Shown piece after piece: positions 62,954 to 64,000 of a DNA stretch of 64,000 nucleotides (positions are counted from its first letter, which is position 1; the number at the start of each line of letters is the position of its first letter). A model generated the notes under the pieces. The model was not told where the DNA came from. It searched no databases and saw only the letters and a program-made list of their open reading frames with translations. The stretch is from Vibrio sp. SNU_ST1 (GTDB taxonomy: Bacteria > Pseudomonadota > Gammaproteobacteria > Enterobacterales > Vibrionaceae), in contig NZ_CP130749.1 of NCBI RefSeq assembly GCF_030563405.1, forward strand, positions 1,426,001-1,490,000, given 5' to 3'. A program made the position numbers and the translations under genes.

Positions 62954-62985
62954 GCGAAAAAGAGAAAAAGAGAAAAAGAGAAAAA
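62954..62985. repeat. 8-bp tandem repeat (GAGAAAAA)
   Basis: Three perfect GAGAAAAA units preceded by one degenerate unit (GCGAAAAA), 30 bp past the nagE terminator. Confidence 0.8.
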
Positions 62986-63243
62986 GACAGGGTCTTAACA
63001 ATGTGTAAGCACGAACAACCACTTTTAAGACGTTGATTAATCAAGAATTCAAGAACTACTTCAGAGTGATAACGTACTCCACCTAGGCAATAATGCGTGC
63101 TTGCAAGGTTGCTCATTTAAACAATAAAACTGTTTTACATTATATGCATAGCATTCAGTTGGTTATAAGCAACAACACTGATACTATAAATGGATACATT
63201 CTCACCGAGTTATACAAAAGACTTTGCATTAGGGAAGATTAAG

Positions 63244-63672
63244 ATGACTAAAACTAATAAATTACTTTTGATTTTAGCTCTCTCAATGATTCTCATGGGA
63301 GCTTCAAAGGTGGTTGGATACTACTTCAACTATGGATTAACCAACATCGTATACACAATCTACGTATTGATGGGATTACTATTTTGCTTCCTACTTTACG
63401 CTAAAATGCAAATTGCTAACTGGCTGTTGTTCGTGTTTTTTCTGGCTCAAGTTGTCGTGGTATATAGTCCCACTTATAGATATGACTTTACTACAGGGTT
63501 GACCGTGCACTTCACATATTGGGCAGGATCAATAGATACCCCTCCAAATGAGAGGTTTGGATTTGCTTTCAATTTTCTATCGGTTTTTCTGATGGGTTTG
63601 TGTATTGCAGGGATAGGAAACACCAAAAAAGCTGATACCCTCGAAAATAGCGGTAAAGTCGATAATATATAA
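63244..63672 (+). CDS. Small four-helix membrane protein of unknown function
   Basis: 142 residues from the ATG at 63244 with AGGGAAG six bases ahead; the ATG at 63190 has none. Hydrophobic segments near residues 7-28, 33-58, 60-77 and 105-130 suggest an inner-membrane protein with a short polar loop (TYWAGSIDTPPNERFG). No family recognised. A truncated acetyltransferase frame follows almost directly. Confidence 0.65.
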   Translation: MTKTNKLLLILALSMILMGASKVVGYYFNYGLTNIVYTIYVLMGLLFCFLLYAKMQIANWLLFVFFLAQVVVVYSPTYRYDFTTGLTVHFTYWAGSIDTPPNERFGFAFNFLSVFLMGLCIAGIGNTKKADTLENSGKVDNI

Positions 63673-63675
63673 TAA

Positions 63676-63924
63676 AACTATCGTGCGCAAAGAGTGATGA
63701 ATACCCATGACTTTATGGTGTCGGATAGCTTTCGTGGTAAAGGTGTTGGCAAGGCGCTGCTGAATGGTATCGAACAGTATTGTCGTGATAATGATTACCT
63801 AAAAATCACACTAGAGGTCAGTAATGATAATGTTGCAGCTAAAAATCTCTATAGTTCTTTGGACTACGAAGATTACAAGGTAGTTTTGAAAGGTCAGCAA
63901 CATTGGCAGAAGTACCTCAATTAG
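63676..63924 (+). pseudogene. GNAT acetyltransferase, 5' half missing
   Basis: 82 codons open from just after a TAA: SDSFRGKGVGKALLNGIEQY is the acetyl-CoA loop and helix, then ITLEVSNDNVAAKNLYSSLDYED the C-terminal motif. The N-terminal strands and helices (60-70 residues) are absent, and the only starts (GTG 63694, ATG 63697) would give 76 or 75 residues, too short for a GNAT fold. Probably a deletion remnant. Confidence 0.7.
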
Positions 63925-63965
63925 CATGCACTTAACAGGGCTATATCCATAGTTAAAGGAATCAG

Positions 63966-64000
63966 ATGAACAAAATACAAATAGCTTTAGTCATGGTAAG
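63966..64000 (+). CDS. Start of a further gene (cut by window edge)
   Basis: ATG at 63966 with AAAGGA five bases upstream opens a frame reading MNKIQIALVMV to the window end. The hydrophobic beginning could be a signal peptide. Too short to identify. Confidence 0.5.
   Translation, partial: MNKIQIALVMV

Larger units (their letters stand above)
62846..63243. other. Gap after nagE
   Basis: 398 bp. It contains the nagE terminator and an 8-bp tandem repeat; the rest is A/T-rich with no gene. Confidence 0.5.

Noticed and set aside
63000..64000. Superintegron cassettes (small ORFs including an acetyltransferase)
   Set aside because: No attC-like imperfect palindromes between the genes.
1..64000. 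tRNA, rRNA, CRISPR, insertion sequence or prophage genes
   Set aside because: None was recognised anywhere on either strand, by eye and without a dedicated search.

Overview
The window reads as Gammaproteobacteria, genus Vibrio, most likely a Splendidus-clade species and probably chromosome II. This is inferred from the gene families and close protein resemblance (DUF2850, YibL, MaoP/HdfR, PpnP, a complete uhp system, chitinase, NhaD, a Csr sponge RNA), not from any database search. No rRNA, tRNA, prophage, insertion sequence or CRISPR array was seen. Most of it looks like ordinary chromosomal DNA with many intrinsic terminators.

Layout. 1-2.9 kb: end of an aminotransferase, trhO, a DUF465 protein and a GNAT enzyme. 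2.9-9.4 kb, minus strand: a sugar-phosphate locus in the order uhpT, uhpA, uhpB, uhpC, manA. Here manA is a pseudogene with a nonsense codon and a frameshift. A 43-bp element (34 of 43 identical) lies upstream of both uhpT and manA, which suggests manA was a UhpA target. 9.7-17.3 kb: a very large exported phosphatase/phosphodiesterase-like protein, a diguanylate cyclase, pirin, ppnP and small proteins. 17.7-20.2 kb: a multidomain GH18 chitinase. 20.4-26.3 kb: a TetR regulator with a hydrolase and a divergent AEC transporter, an acyltransferase, a START protein, a GGTA microsatellite and a MAPEG gene pair.

26.3-28.1 kb: a 647-bp stretch without ORFs holds a Csr-type sponge RNA (17 GGA motifs, strong terminator, upstream GacA/VarA-type box), followed by yjiGH. 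28.8-36.1 kb: nhaD, alkylation repair genes (ogt and an Ada/AlkA fusion), hdfR/maoP and nagB. 36.5-43.6 kb: a PD-(D/E)XK-like protein, a nitroreductase, norVW with NorR boxes and a sigma-54 promoter, gltS and yibL. 43.8-47.0 kb: a surface-polysaccharide pair (acyltransferase-SGNH and O-antigen ligase-like).

48.6-58.7 kb: twelve same-strand genes headed by an ECF sigma factor and its ChrR-type zinc/cupin anti-sigma. They continue through DUF523/DUF1722, photolyase, SnoaL-like, SDR, FAD oxidase, DUF1365, cyclopropane-fatty-acid synthase, DUF2878, chalcone-isomerase-like and a DUF3833 lipoprotein, ending at a terminator. This is best read as a photo-oxidative (singlet-oxygen) stress and membrane-lipid-modification regulon. 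59-64 kb: an RRM protein, OsmC and GFA proteins, a nagE-like PTS permease, a small membrane protein, a truncated GNAT gene and the start of one more gene.

Three themes link the genes: use of chitin, GlcNAc and sugar phosphates (chitinase, nagB, nagE, uhp, manA); defence against light, nitric oxide and alkylation damage; and global regulation (Csr RNA, c-di-GMP, HdfR).
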